A DNA stretch of 64,000 bases from Schistocephalus solidus (GCA_017591395.1 WEDG01000860.1:30291-94290), one strand, 5' to 3'. Positions 1 to 10,669 are shown, counted from the stretch's first letter. The notes: generated by a model from the letters alone, not told the origin. Translations and numbers: made by a program.

Positions 1-194
1 TGACCGAGCTGCAACAATCCATCTACGCGGACCAAACACGACCTGGTTACGTACTAGGTCACATCAAAGTACAGGCGTGAATGGTGCATGTTCAGTACCT
101 GCGTTAGCATTGTGATTCGGGCTCATGAGTTGTGCATGCTTCGGCCAGTCAAGGTGTGGTAGTGAGAGTTGGGAAGGGGGGGGTGTAAATTCTG

Positions 195-412
195 CGTTCT
201 TATACCACAGATTTTCATGAAGACGCATATGACCGAATAGGCCAATGTAGTCATCGAATGGCCTTGGGCATTGTGTTTTCAGGTAAAGCGGATACGACTG
301 TTGTACATTCGGGCTCCTGAAATAGTTACGTCAATTTTATTGCGATGGATTAGTGCGTGACCGGTCAGAATGGTGTGTGTGCTCCCCCCCTGGGGTGTAA
401 GCGGTACTAGTT
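195..412 (-). pseudogene. Inverted C2H2 zinc-finger remnant of an RTE-type element
   Basis: On the minus strand, about 250-195 reads IGLFGHMRLHEN, the C-terminal half of a C2H2 finger. Upstream (about 400-260), in another frame, is a degenerate finger (LTGHALIHRN) with a linker resembling those of the RTE-type elements at 17.8-18.6 kb and 43.5-44.4 kb. At least one frameshift and one stop separate the parts. The remnant abuts a leader sequence running the opposite way from about 416, and the same arrangement recurs at 40.8-41.4 kb. A dead C-terminal fragment. Confidence 0.6.
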
Positions 413-415
413 AGG

Positions 416-876
416 GGTAGCACCACACAGATAGCATTTGGTCACTCCATTTGTCTCGTACAGGTGGTGAATGCTCCTGTGGCCGCCTCTAACTGGTACC
501 CAACTCTCACCTGTGGCTCCTTGAAGCTGAGTTTTTCCCCGCGACCACACTCCGGGCAACCGTCACAACCGGTGGGCTAAACCAGGTTAATATCTCCGGT
601 GCTGTGTGTGCCTCCAACCCCGGTAGGTAGCTTCCCAGCTCCCCCCTCTCAAAAAGTCCCACGGTGGGGCGACAGCAACCCCGTGGGCGGCCCAGGCTAG
701 CTCGGATCACTCTTTAACTAAAACAAAACCGCGACCCATAGTTGAGTTCAACAGCCGTCTGGGATATCCAAGCAGCCATTTTTAGGGACAGCACTACGTG
801 CCTCCTCGCGAGAGAAGGGGCTTTATAAGGTGCCCTAAACAAATGATGGGTCTCACGTCTTCTGCAGCCAGCCACG
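416..876 (+). repeat. 5' leader of RTE-type element (copy A)
   Basis: Closely similar, with small indels, to 41392-41850. Shared landmarks are GGTAGCACCACACAGA at the start, TCTCGTACAGGTGGT, GGGACAGCACT, and GGTCTCACGTCTTCTGCAGC near the end. In the second copy the segment leads within about 100 bp to a LAAWNVRS peptide, a typical start of an APE-type endonuclease domain, so I read this as the 5' UTR of the element. No coding potential is evident. Confidence 0.6.
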
Positions 877-1432
877 ATGCTGATGGCTGGACGGATCACC
901 ACCTCGTCATCTCCAAGATGAGGCTCCGAATTCAACTCCGACGAAGGCCCCAAGGTAAGCGACCGCCAGATAAGTTAAATACTCTTTTGCTAAATTTGCC
1001 TGCTCACGGGTTTGATTTCAGCAACCAGATAAACCAGAAACCGGAGGACCTGCATGCTCCAGATAATAACGCTACTAAGGAGATACGATGGTGTCAACTG
1101 TGGAACGTCATCCAGTCCACCGCCTTCGAAGTCCTCGAACGCGCATGCCGTTAAAACCAGGACTGGTTTGACAACAATGACACCAACATCAGCAACTTGC
1201 TCGCGGAGAAGAATGGACTACACAAAGCCTACATGGACCTTCGGACTGACGCCACTAAAGCAGCCTTCTTCAGATGCCACCGCCTTGTACAGCAACGGCT
1301 GCGGGAGATGCACGACGCCTGGATGAACCGAAAGGCTGAAGAAATCCAGGTGTATGCGGACCGCAATGAAATGAAATACTTTTTCAAAACCATTAAGGCC
1401 ATCTACGGCCCGTGTATCAAGGAGACCACACC
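877..1432 (+). mobile_element. RTE-type non-LTR retrotransposon, 5' half (endonuclease end and connector)
   Basis: One frame (about 877-1430) carries DADGWTDHHLVISKM, the SDH-like terminal motif of APE endonuclease domains (metal/phosphate-site histidine), then a connector containing LLAEKNGLHKAYMD and ending IKAIYGPCIKE. A single in-frame TAA at 1152 interrupts it. The leader joins directly to the endonuclease C-terminus, so most of that domain is deleted. The frame stops abruptly at about 1432, where a CR1-like LINE begins. The next expected residues (CIKGSAPLLSSDG) appear in the right frame at 15925, suggesting the 3' half is the piece at 15.9-18.6 kb. Confidence 0.75.
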
Positions 1433-4268
1433 AGGGTGTGCGAAGGACAACAGGCCAATTGCCTGGACCTAGTTCTCACAAAGTCGCACGACAGCATCGA
1501 CGAAGTGTCATGTCTACCGCCGCTAGGCAAAAGTGACCACGTGGTACTGCGATGGGAGTACTCACTATTTTCTATACCAGCAAGACCCACAACAATCAGA
1601 AGGAATATATGGCAAGGCGATTTCGGTGGAATGAGGGCCGAACTCATGCGCACTCAGTGGGAAACTTTATTCTTTGGAAACATAACCGAGGACTTGGAAA
1701 CGTTCCGGGACATACTGCACAGGCTCATCGAAAATCACTGTCCGATTTTGAGAAAAAGGTTAACCAACAGACCGCGATGGCTTACGCAGGCCTTAAAAAT
1801 CGAAGTTAACAAAAAGCGGAGATTGTGGAAAAAATCGCTTACGGACGGAACTCCTGCATCTCTAAATGCGTACAATATGAAGAGAAATCGGGTCAAGGGC
1901 CATATTTTTAGAACAAGACAGGCTTTCGAAGTGGACCTTCTGAACCGGGCCACCGTGAACCCGAAACTGTTTTACTGTTACCTCAGGCAGAATACACGGA
2001 ACAAGGATCCGATACCCCTGCTGAGGACCACCGAGGGCATAGACCTTATTGAAGACGGTGCGAAGGCTGATCATCTTTCGGAATTTTTCCAGTCGGTTTT
2101 CACAAAGGAAACGAGATACGATCACCCTACCGATGGCTTCGAAGTGAATACAATAGTCGAGACTGTTAATTTCACCGAGACTACTGTCCTCAAGGAACTT
2201 TTGGGGTTAAAGGAATCTAAGTCTCCGGGTCCTGATGAAGTACCTGCCAAGCTGTTGAAAGAGCTCGCGAGAGAGTTGGCAAAACCCCTCTCTACGCTTT
2301 TCCAAACATCATTTCAGACCGGAAGTCTACCAGCCGACTGGAAATCCGCATGGATTACGCCACTTTATAAGGGTGGAAGCCGGGTCTCTGCAAACAATTA
2401 TCGACCGGTCAGCCTAACTTCAGTTTGCTGCAAAATCATGGAAAAAATAATTAAGCAACAACTTATGCAGTTCTTCGAACATAACAATCTGCTATCCGAA
2501 GCCCAGCACGGTTTCCATAGAGGTAGATCCTGCGTCACAAATTTGCTCTACTGTTTAGAACGTTGGACTGAAGCGGTCGATAGTGGAAATACGGTGCACG
2601 CAGTCTATATAGACTTCAAAAAGGCTTTTGATAGCGTGCCGCACCATCGCCTTCTTTATAAACTCAAACACATAGGCGTAAGAGGTAGACTTCTGACATG
2701 GATAGAAAACTTCTTAACTGGCCGCTCACAAACTGTCCATATCAGCGAAAAACAGTCGACTAAAGTTGAGGTTGAGGAGTGGTGTTCCCCAAGGCTCTGT
2801 TCTCGGCCCTATTTTGTTCATTGTCTACATCAACGATTGTGCCAACGAACTGGACTGCGATGTTGCCATGTTTGCCGATGATCTCAAAGTTTGGCGCGTC
2901 ATTCAAACTGCGGCTGATGAAGAGAACTTGCAGGCAAACTTGAATCGACTCCAGAAATGGTCAAATGACTGGCTCTTGCCGTTTAATGAGAGCAAGTGCA
3001 ACATCATACGAGTCGGGAAAAAGCAATCCTTCGAACCGTACGGTTTACAGTCTGAATGGCATTCCACTGAAAGAAGTGGATGTCCAAAAGGACCTTGGAG
3101 TCTGGATCACGCCCTCGCTTAAACCCTCCCTACATTGCGCAAAGGTAGCGAAGTCAGCCATGTCGATTCTGTACCTCGTTAAACGAGCTTTTGCAGCCTT
3201 CACTACCGACTGCTTCGCTAAAGTCTTCGGAACATTCGTGCGGCCACAGTTGGAGTCCGCTATCCAAGCTTGGAGACCCTGGGCGGCGAAGGACATCAAC
3301 ATCCTCGAAAAGGTCCAAAGGCGAGCAACCAAACTTGTCCTTGGACATGGCTCACAGCCTTATGAAACACGGCTGTCGAGTCTCAATCTCTTTCCCTTGC
3401 ACTATAGACAGCTTCGGGGGACCTGATACTAACATTCCGAATACTACGCGTCCAGGACTGTTGTCTCGTCCCAGGGGATTTCTTCGAGTTAGCAAAAACA
3501 ACGAACTTGAGAGGTCATCCTCTCAAATTACGTGTGACTGGAGCAAGGCTAGACACTCGGAAGTACTTCTTCTCCAAAAGAGTAGTCGAAGCTTGGAAGA
3601 GTCTTCCTCTGGATGTTGTTATGTCGGACTCCTTGGAGTTTTTTAAGCGAAAGTTAGATCGATATAATGGTGCGAGCTACAACACTAACTGAAAGCTGCA
3701 AGTGTGACATCATAAATAAGGCATTTATGATACTACTAGCTATATTTGAGTAACATTTCTTTATGTTTGTTATTTCGTTCGAGGGCTTGCATTCTCCCAT
3801 TATTCCCATGCTGGGGTCCTCGAGGTCTTCGCTGCTTAACTTATTTGCACACCTTGGTGTCACCGTGAGTATTCGCATCAGCTGGACCTGGTGACCATCG
3901 TCCATGAGGTGTATGAACGTTCTCCCCTTGGTTCGAACCGCAATGGACCGAGGATGATCTGGACATATATTTCCGCCTTTGAAATCCCTCAACGGACTCT
4001 GCAATCAGCAAGGGAGAATCTGGATGATTCATGTGACCTCCGAAATGCCCCCCGTTCGACCCCCTCACAAGGGCGACAGTTTTTTCTCCTAAATATCACC
4101 GGGAGTTTTTTTTCACTGTCTGCTCTTTTTTTCAACTATGTTCCACTATGTTGGCCTCGCCAACATATCGAGATACTATTTTTTTGATACCACAACTCGC
4201 ATGTACAAATAGGGAATTCAAAGGTGACTCACCTACATCTCCCTCAAATATACTGATACTGATACTAA
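1433..4268 (+). mobile_element. CR1/Jockey-like LINE, 5'-truncated, ORF2 with frameshifts (copy 1)
   Basis: Begins inside the endonuclease domain (EGQQANCLDLVLTK, then SDHVVLRWEY, about 1435-1550) and runs through a reverse transcriptase: SKSPGPDEVPAKLL (about 2218), NNYRPVSLTS (about 2392), YIDFKKAFDSVPHHRL (about 2608), SGVPQGSVLGPILF (about 2778) and catalytic MFADD (2868-2882). The main frame is open at 1412-2881. Frameshifts follow near 2775, 3060 and 3425, and the C-terminal part ends at a stop near 3690. A 3' UTR of about 575 bp ends in the family signature (AAATAGGG then TTCAAAGG, about 4208) and a short tandem tail of TACTGA units. Not functional as it stands. Confidence 0.85.
3700..4200 (+). 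other. Unusually long 3' UTR segment of CR1-like copy 1
   Basis: Other copies have only about 120-180 bp between the ORF2 stop and the AAATAGGG signature; here it is about 510 bp. The middle (about 3785-4130) is GC-richer, contains a GGTTCGAACCG block and resembles nothing else I recognise in the window. It may be a short insertion in the UTR. Confidence 0.35.
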
Positions 4269-4529
4269 GTAGGGTTTCCATGATGATTAGCGGCCAGACA
4301 TGCAAACCACATTAACCAAGTAGTTAGCATAGGCGATCTGCTTTTGCCTCCACCGATTTTATACTCTGTCTCATCCGGGGACTGCAAAAAAAACGCACTG
4401 AATTTTTAGAAACTTACGTCCTGGTGCTGGAAAGAAGGATATCTTTCGATTTAAAAATAAGGAAGACGATGAGTTTGTATGGTCGCCGAAACACGAGCAG
4501 TCCGCAATACAGGTGGCCTTGTGCCAGAT

Positions 4530-4760
4530 TCTTGAGAAATTAAGTCTCGGATTAAGATGAGAGTTAGGGCTAAGTTAAGGGTTTAGAATTAGGCTAGGAG
4601 TTCGTGGTAGCTGCAGGGTTTAAGTTTAGGGTAGGGCTTAGGTTACAATTAACGCTACATTTCTGTTTTATGTTAGGGTTAGTGTTGGAGTTAATACAAA
4701 GGGAATATTTAACCCTCACAAACTTTATCGCAAGGCCACCTATTTTAAGTGGGCAGGGCA
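4530..4760 (+). repeat. Dispersed repeat with degenerate TTAGGG-like core (copy 1)
   Basis: Repeated GTTAGGG/GTTAAGGG/TTTAGGG variants (about 4560-4690), followed by GGGAATATTTAACCCTCA, an A/CTTTATCGCAAGG block and CCTATTTTAAGTGGGC. The same order of blocks occurs at 11660-11845, and a related inverted block lies at 20845-20945. The core resembles decayed telomere repeat but is embedded in a conserved dispersed unit. Confidence 0.55.
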
Positions 4761-4769
4761 TCATTGCTT

Positions 4770-5330
4770 AGGCGGCCATACAAGCATTTTATACCCCTCT
4801 CCAGTAATACAGGCAGTCTTTCGCAAAATTCCAGGAGACGTACATAATCCCCACGACTATAATCGGCCCGGAATTTAGCTAAAGTTCCCCTGTTCCTATT
4901 TCAGTCTTTCCAAAAAAACCTATTAAATTATGCATATTTTAAAACTCGACTAATCAGCGCGGTTGCGTGCTCTTTATATAGTTCAAACTGCATGCTATGC
5001 ACTTTCTGCAAGGTCGATCCATTTATAGCAGCAAGTATACAATAAAGAGACCTTAAAGTGATCATAAAACATTGCAGTAGGTGTGGGCCAAGTCGTAAAC
5101 TTTCCCAACAGGACCAACAAAGTTACAGATAGTACATGAACTTTCCAACTGCCACAATGGCAAACTTTGTGAAAACGAAAGGATATGCGTCTTTCAAATA
5201 ACAAAAACGCAATTTTTCACAAGAAGAGTATGATAAACTAGTTGGTTAAGTGCCTACGTGGATGTAAGACGAAATAGCTACAAGCATAGGAAAAAGGGCA
5301 ATACAGACGGATAGAAAATGGCAGCTGAAC
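4770..5330. other. Unassigned intergenic stretch
   Basis: No gene or repeat recognised apart from a CGCAAAATTCCAGGAGA block (about 4813) that resembles one at about 20833 beside the telomere-like repeat. Confidence 0.4.
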
Positions 5331-5334
5331 CTGG

Positions 5335-5505
5335 CCGACGAAGAAAAGGGAGACTGGGATGACCATTTATGGCTCAGTAGCAGAGGTCAACCAGTCATGC
5401 CAAACCCCAGGCATTGCGGTGCCCGAGGCTCGACCTGTTGATTAAAGTCCAAAGCTCTAGCCATTGAGCCACGGGTTCTTTACCTTGTCAGTATCGACTG
5501 GGAAA
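5335..5505 (-). repeat. tRNA-derived SINE, partial
   Basis: On the minus strand, a Pol III A-box-like GTGGCTCAATGGCTAGAGC (about 5475-5455), a damaged B-box region (GGTCGAGCCTCGG, about 5440-5425) and the shared body (GGTTTGGCATGACTGG, CAGTCTCCC). Matches eight other partial or complete copies in the window. Confidence 0.65.
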
Positions 5506-5547
5506 AATAACTTTATTGGACGGACAGTCACCGATTGGTCACCCACT

Positions 5548-5580
5548 ACACCCCCTTGGGTTGGGTATGGCTGGCTAAAG

Positions 5581-5669
<89 letters not shown>

Positions 5670-5735
5670 GCCTCTGAGCGGCCGCTGGTGGGGTTCTAGA
5701 GTGAGCGTTCATCAACAGATGGAACATGCTCAAAC
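5548..5735 (+). repeat. tRNA-derived SINE body and tail with expanded TAC microsatellite
   Basis: Body sequence CTTGGGTTGGGTATGGCTGG (about 5555), then about 30 TAC triplets (5579-5669), then the SINE tail (GCGGCCGCTGGTGGGGTTC; GTGAGCGTTCATCAACAG). Other copies carry only a short TAC/TAG run at the same internal site (near 8106 and 22600), so the microsatellite grew from an internal seed. Confidence 0.65.
5579..5669 (+). repeat. (TAC)n microsatellite, about 30 units
   Basis: Uninterrupted TAC/ACT/CTA repeat of about 91 bp. It creates spurious poly-Tyr and poly-Val open frames on opposite strands that should not be read as proteins. Confidence 0.97.
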
Positions 5736-5739
5736 AATA

Positions 5740-6210
5740 GCTAGCATGCCACCGTGTATAAAGCAAATTTGCCGTACTGGTTCAAGTCACAACTCAGTAT
5801 TGCAATCCCATATAAGCAATCGAAAAGAACGTCACCGACAAATCATCTTTGAGGAAACGACCAAATGTTATTGATCTGAGCAAAAGTGCGCTCGAGGTCA
5901 CGGAAACAGCTTTCCCCTCATACATCCAGGTTGCGAGTGCAAGCGAACAAGATTTTGCTTATCCTCGCCAAGGCAACTTCGAGAGTGATGTTTACGCACA
6001 TTTTCGACACTTGGGCAACAGCCTATCGAGACTCTATCAGTGAGGCCGAAGCCAGTGATGCTGACACGGGTAGGTAGAGACCAATCTGAAGGAGGTTTTG
6101 GGCTGTACTCGGACGAGGGCGGCGAACGCCATGGGGATTTGAAGTGAAACTTTAGGTCATAATCCGAACCTTTGGGTTCCGCATTGAAATTAAGCAAACG
6201 TAGTTGAGCT
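5740..6210. other. Unassigned stretch
   Basis: Short overlapping open frames only; no recognisable motif or shared repeat seen. Confidence 0.4.
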
Positions 6211-6212
6211 AT

Positions 6213-6475
6213 GGTAGTGGAGCGCGCACCGATCGCATTACTCGTGCCTTTGCGCTTTGGGGCTCAATCTCAAGCTCCTCCGGTACCCGCACAGCGGCTA
6301 GTATTATAGGCAGATTAAAATTGCCGATAAAGACAAGGAAGGCTGGAATGGCCATTTCTGGCTTATTAGCCGCCATCAACCGGCCATCCGCAATCTCAGG
6401 TCTCAAAACCATCGGGGATTCGAACCCGTGACCTGTTAGTTAGAAGTCTAAAGGTCTAGCAACTGACAGGAGTAT
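6213..6475 (-). repeat. tRNA-derived SINE, nearly complete
   Basis: Minus strand: damaged tRNA head near 6470-6415 (B-box-like GGGTTCGAATCC), body about 6400-6310 (GAAATGGCCATTCCAG) and tail about 6300-6213 (GCCGCTGTGCGGGTACC). The body matches copies at 7812, 8008, 10466 and 22503. Confidence 0.65.
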
Positions 6476-6496
6476 GTCCCGTAGCGCGATCGCAGC

Positions 6497-6528
6497 CGAC
6501 AGGACAACGAGCCCGTGGCTCAATAATG
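6497..6528 (+). repeat. SINE head fragment
   Basis: GACAACGAGCCCGTGGCTCAAT matches the 5' flank and A-box of the tRNA-derived SINE in + orientation, cut after the A-box. It lies about 20 bp from the end of an opposite-strand copy. Confidence 0.4.
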
Positions 6529-6529
6529 C

Positions 6530-7510
6530 GCGAACTTGGAGAAAATCCTGGGGGACAAATCTTTTCATGATGGCTCAACAAGTTTATATGAATATTTCAG
6601 CAGAAATCAACCCGCTTCAGTGGAATGACCACACAACAATAAAATGCCAAAAACAGTCAGTAGTATAGGAATGTTGAATGATTTGGCCATGACGACAGCA
6701 TAGGTACTAAATGAGGACCCAGACACGTGTTTCGCCAATTTTGTGTCGCAGCTGGCAGGAGGTTTGCCTGATGGATTTACTCTAAGGTAGCACATTAGTT
6801 TCTGAGGAGAGCTAAATGGCGAAATTGCAAAACTGGAGTATATTCCAGAACACATACGGGGAACGCTGGGGGGCCCGATGATGAGCCTAACCCCTCGCAG
6901 CTGCTATATGCGGCGATGCAAAACCGCTGAAACACGTGCTGAGCTTTTAATGACAAAGTGTGCTGCCAGTATGATTAGATCATGCAAAATTTGATAATTA
7001 GTAGTCGCTACAGCTTTCTCTGGCATGGCAAACGAGTCGGTCGGGGTCCAGGATGTAACTGCAAGGCCTTGCAGCATGAACTGAAGCCCATCAATCGGAA
7101 TTTTCAAGTGGGCACACAAAAGTAGGAAAAAATTGAATTCTGACAGGGTGAAAATGTAGTTTCCTATTAATCAGCACTGAGATGGCGGGGTCATAACGAA
7201 GATTTTCTAAAGTGCTAACCATATTTAAATGCGGTATGTTGTTTCAATTCTTCCAACGAAGTGATAAAGTACGTTAGCGTCTCATAAAGAGTTGATACTA
7301 GAAAAGATGCGATATCATTGGGTTGCACCATAAGTTCATGCACTTTGAAATTATTCAAAATCTTATAATACCATATTTTGTTTGATGTATTCATAGTATA
7401 AGTCATTTTTTCCTCTACCCAATCCAGTACAGAATTTTCTTTTTTTTACTATGAAGTAACTTACGATTATTCACAGCCGAAAGAAAATGGAGTGTCAGGC
7501 CGACAAAGAA
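6530..7510. other. Unassigned, moderately AT-rich stretch
   Basis: Several short frames (for example minus strand 6607-6855 and 6904-7119) but no recognised domain, and no match to repeats elsewhere in the window. Confidence 0.4.
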
Positions 7511-7512
7511 TC

Positions 7513-7806
7513 AACACTTCCGACCTTTTCGTTTGTTGGGGTTTAATAAAGAGGAGTCAATGCAGTGAAGGCCACAAAAAACGTCTGTACTGTTTACGAG
7601 GAAGGTTCTATTGCTAAAAGAAAGGCTCAGAAATGGTTCACTCTTTTCAAAGAAGGTGCATTTGGTATGACGGCTGCTCTGCGCCCTGGAGGGAAGTGAG
7701 CCTTCGATGGGGATGGTCACAATGCTTTATTTCACGCAGATCCCTCTCCACTAAAGCGGGAGTCGACCAGAGGAATGAGATGCGGCAAATCGACAATAGC
7801 CCAACC
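7513..7806 (+). pseudogene. mariner/Tc1-type transposase N-terminal fragment
   Basis: The + strand encodes a mariner-like paired helix-turn-helix region: HFRPFRLLGFNK, then after a frameshift NAVKATKNVCTVYEEGSI, RKAQKWFTLFKEGAFG and, past an in-frame TGA near 7698, NALFHADPSP and MRCGKSTIAQ. Order and spacing fit the HTH modules (CVYGEG and KWF motifs) ahead of a DDE/D domain. No catalytic domain follows: the frame runs into a SINE at about 7812. A dead fragment; assignment rests on motif resemblance. Confidence 0.65.
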
Positions 7807-7811
7807 GATTA

Positions 7812-7985
7812 ACAATGCCGATAAAGACAAGGGCGACTGGAATGACCATTTCTGACTCATTAGCCGTCATCAGCCAGTCATACCCAACCCCAGACGGTGT
7901 CCCAACCGAGGCTCGAACCCGCGACTCGTTGATCAGAAGTTCAAAGTTCTAACCATCGAGTCACGGGTTCGTGGGCTTGCCCGTT
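7812..7985 (-). repeat. tRNA-derived SINE (head and body, tail truncated)
   Basis: Minus strand: GTGACTCGATGGTTAGAAC (A-box, about 7965), TTCTGATCAACGAG (anticodon-arm-like, about 7935), GTCGCGGGTTCGAGCC (B-box, about 7925-7910), then body GGGTATGACTGGCTG. It ends at the point where the mariner fragment stops. Confidence 0.75.
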
Positions 7986-8007
7986 TAGAGGGGGTATATT
8001 GACTGCA

Positions 8008-8250
8008 TTCGTTGACGAACGCTCACCGATCGCTAACGGAACTCACTCGTACTGCTCTGCCTTAGGTGTTCAGTCTTGAGCCCCGCCAGCAGCCGCAAAG
8101 CGACTAGTTGTAGTAGTAAAGGCAGATGAACAATGCCGGCAAAGACTAGGGAGACTAGAACGGCCATTTCTGGCTCATTAGCCGTCATCAGCGAGTCATA
8201 CCCAACCCCAGGCGGTGTCCCAGCCGAGGCTCGACATCTGGCATCGACAG
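8008..8250 (-). repeat. tRNA-derived SINE (body and tail, head truncated)
   Basis: Complete tail (about 8010-8105: TTCGTTGACGAACGCTCACC on the + strand) and body to about 8237; the tRNA head is lost. Same orientation as the copy at 7812-7985 and about 25 bp from it, so the two complement each other. Confidence 0.7.
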
Positions 8251-9570
8251 GAAAGATCCAACAGTTCTTTTTGAGTTCGGCCTTGCTACTGGACCGACAC
8301 CACTTCAACTGCGTCAACAAAGTAAAACAGGATGAAAAATGGTGCTTGCATGTGTATGTGAAACAAAGGAAAGAATATTCAAGTTCCAAAAAGTAAGCTA
8401 ACCTCGAATTCGAGTAAAATATGGTGAAAATGTTCATTTTTGTCGATTTTACACTCCATTTTCCTTAAGCTGCATATAATCGAAAGGTGATTCAAAGTAA
8501 AAAAAGAATAAGCGAATTCTGAAATCACTTGGGTAGAGGAACAAAAGGACATATAATATAAATACAGCAAGCAAAAGACGACATTATAAAATTTCAAATA
8601 ATTGCAGAGCGTATGTACTTATAGGGCACCCCAATATAATTTTCATCATAGGTGTTGTGGAACATATGCTACATTACAAGTACACTTGAATAATGCTGGG
8701 TAACTTCATTCGGCTTGCGGCTGATGCGAATTATGAAATTTCCAAGTGTTTTATTATTAAATAACGGATGCCCAACGGTGGCGCGACTCGTTGGCTCGCG
8801 ACTTGTTGCGCACCCCCCCCCCCCCCCGCCGAACTGCACACACTGTGTCGCACGATGTTCAGACACAACCAGTGTCTGCGCGCCCGCTGATTGGTTGAAC
8901 CAGCGCCCATGGATCTCTCACACAAACCAACCACACACGGACGGGACATGACAAGTCATCCTCCGGGCGTTTAATTAACTGGCTGGCAGAAAAAACTGCC
9001 CACGACTTGCCCTCAGCCTCGGAATTAATTTGTCATACAAAACCTGTCTCGACCAAATTGTGATTGCGCCATCTCGTTATTCTACATCGTCGTATTCGAC
9101 ACACCCATACCGACACAAAGATACCTTCGGATAGGTCACGAGCATGCGAAAATGGAGGTCGTAGATCAGCAACACTTTTTTTGCATGAATTAAGTGCTTG
9201 CTATTTACGAACAGGTAAGTTTTCATAAAATGATTTAAAGGAATCCACCGTTTGCCAATTTTTTAATCCCAAAAACCATTGACAGTTACGCAGGAGTGGT
9301 TACTCCATCGTCCTGCCTTCATGGCAGTCAAAGATGACTAGCATGATCATTCCTGACTAAAGTTTCGTCTTTGTCGTCGTCATCGTTAACAGAGAAGAGT
9401 TGAAATTCTGTGAGCAAGGATACATGATCACCGCAACAAGAGTTATATTAGCCTGATGTTTTGTATTCTCATTCCCATCCATCATCAGAGATAAAATCCG
9501 ATATGAGCTGATAAGAACTGAAATTGCTCATCACTGTGCCCTTCTCTCTCCCCCAACAGCGGGTTGTGCT
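8250..9570. other. Unassigned stretch with a poly-C run
   Basis: No gene recognised. Holds a poly-C run (about 8811-8827) that generates spurious poly-Pro/poly-Gly frames. No convincing repeat match elsewhere. Confidence 0.4.
8811..8827 (+). repeat. Poly-C homopolymer, about 17 nt
   Basis: Uninterrupted C run. Its length is likely to be unreliable in the assembly. Confidence 0.9.
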
Positions 9571-9574
9571 CTGA

Positions 9575-9870
9575 TTCTGGGGGTGGGGGAGGGAGGGAGG
9601 TTGACGGCTCAGCGCATTTTCCCCACTATAAACAATCTGACTCGCTTGGGAATGGAAAAGAGTGAGGTAGATGCTATGCAAGTTTTCTTTCGCTAGAAAC
9701 CAGGACAAATCACCATCCCTGCACCACCCTGCCGTGGAGCAAACGGGGGACATCGTTGAAACCGACGATCGGACTATCATATGTGCCGGACTAAAACGGG
9801 ACCAGATTGTCTCACCGCACGCGTTATTCGGAGGGCCCAGAGGCCGCGCGACCCCATAACTACGGCCGCG
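9575..9870 (+). repeat. Diverged copy of family B / satellite-related repeat
   Basis: GGTTGACGGCTCAGCGCAT and CCACTATAAACAATCTGAC (about 9600-9645) match 18960-19005. GTGAGGTAGATGCTATGCAAG through CATCGTTGAAACCGACGATCGGAC (about 9663-9775) matches the satellite segment that reads GCGGTAGATGCAGCGCAAG in the 56.6-64 kb array. A G-rich run (9578-9600) precedes it. It links the dispersed and tandem forms. Confidence 0.6.
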
Positions 9871-10089
9871 CATAGGGGGGGAAGGGATATGGGTGGCCGG
9901 CCCAGGCTTTAGGTCGAGCCAGCCCCCACGCCGAATCCCAACACGAGCTGGCTGACAGGCTCGGATAGTGGGAGAGGAAACAGTGAGGTTGACACTGGGA
10001 CATAAAGCCCCAACGCATTCCTTATTACAACACAAGTTGACGCACTGACTGACAGTCATGGCTTGGAAGGCCACCGCTAGCTCGGGCGT

Positions 10090-10460
10090 CCTCTTAAGAC
10101 TGAGAGTCAGGCCGCAGTGGTTGCTTCGTAATATGGCCTCTATAGCGCTCCCAGACGGACGGGATCCAAGTCACCCCTTGCGAATTCCTGGTACATAGTG
10201 GGTATAGTCGTTGTCGATGGTCGAGCTATTGCGTATGTCAGAGGGTCTTGAAGTCAAAACGTAATCCACATTCTTAGTGCTGTCATTAGGGCAGATAGGT
10301 GAATGCACACCTTCTGAGCGCAGCTGACAGGGATTGAAGTTGTGGTTGAACTGCTAGAAGGTAACACTCAATGACCAGCAGGATCGTGTTCAAATACTAC
10401 AGCTCATCAGTCTGGAGTTGGTGGAAGATGTTAAATAAGTCAGTGTTTAATCGGAAGAAA
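10090..10460. other. Unassigned stretch
   Basis: No recognisable gene or repeat seen. Confidence 0.35.
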
Positions 10461-10465
10461 AACAT

Positions 10466-10665
10466 TACTGACAAAGACAAGGGAGACTGGAATGACCATT
10501 TCTGGCTTAGTAGCCGTCATCAGCCAGCCATACCCAACCCCAGGGGATGCATCACCCGAGGCTTGAACCCGCGACCTGTTGATAAGAAGTCCAACGCTCT
10601 AAAAATGGAGCCACGGGCTCGTTGTCTTGTCGGTTTTGATCGACGAGCGCCCATCCACCAAAGGC
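10466..10665 (-). repeat. tRNA-derived SINE (head and body)
   Basis: Minus strand: ACGAGCCCGTGGCTCCATT (A-box region, about 10625-10605), TTGGACTTCTTATCAACAGG (anticodon arm), GTCGCGGGTTCAAGCC (B-box, about 10575-10560), then body. The tail is absent. Confidence 0.75.
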
Positions 10666-10669
10666 GGTG

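Noticed and set aside
5464..5766. Poly-Tyr (+) and poly-Val (-) open frames
   Set aside because: Translations of the TAC microsatellite within a SINE; no start context or homology.
9469..10074. 201-codon minus-strand frame as a gene
   Set aside because: It overlaps a diverged family B/satellite segment on the other strand, shows no domain, and follows from GC-rich repeat composition.
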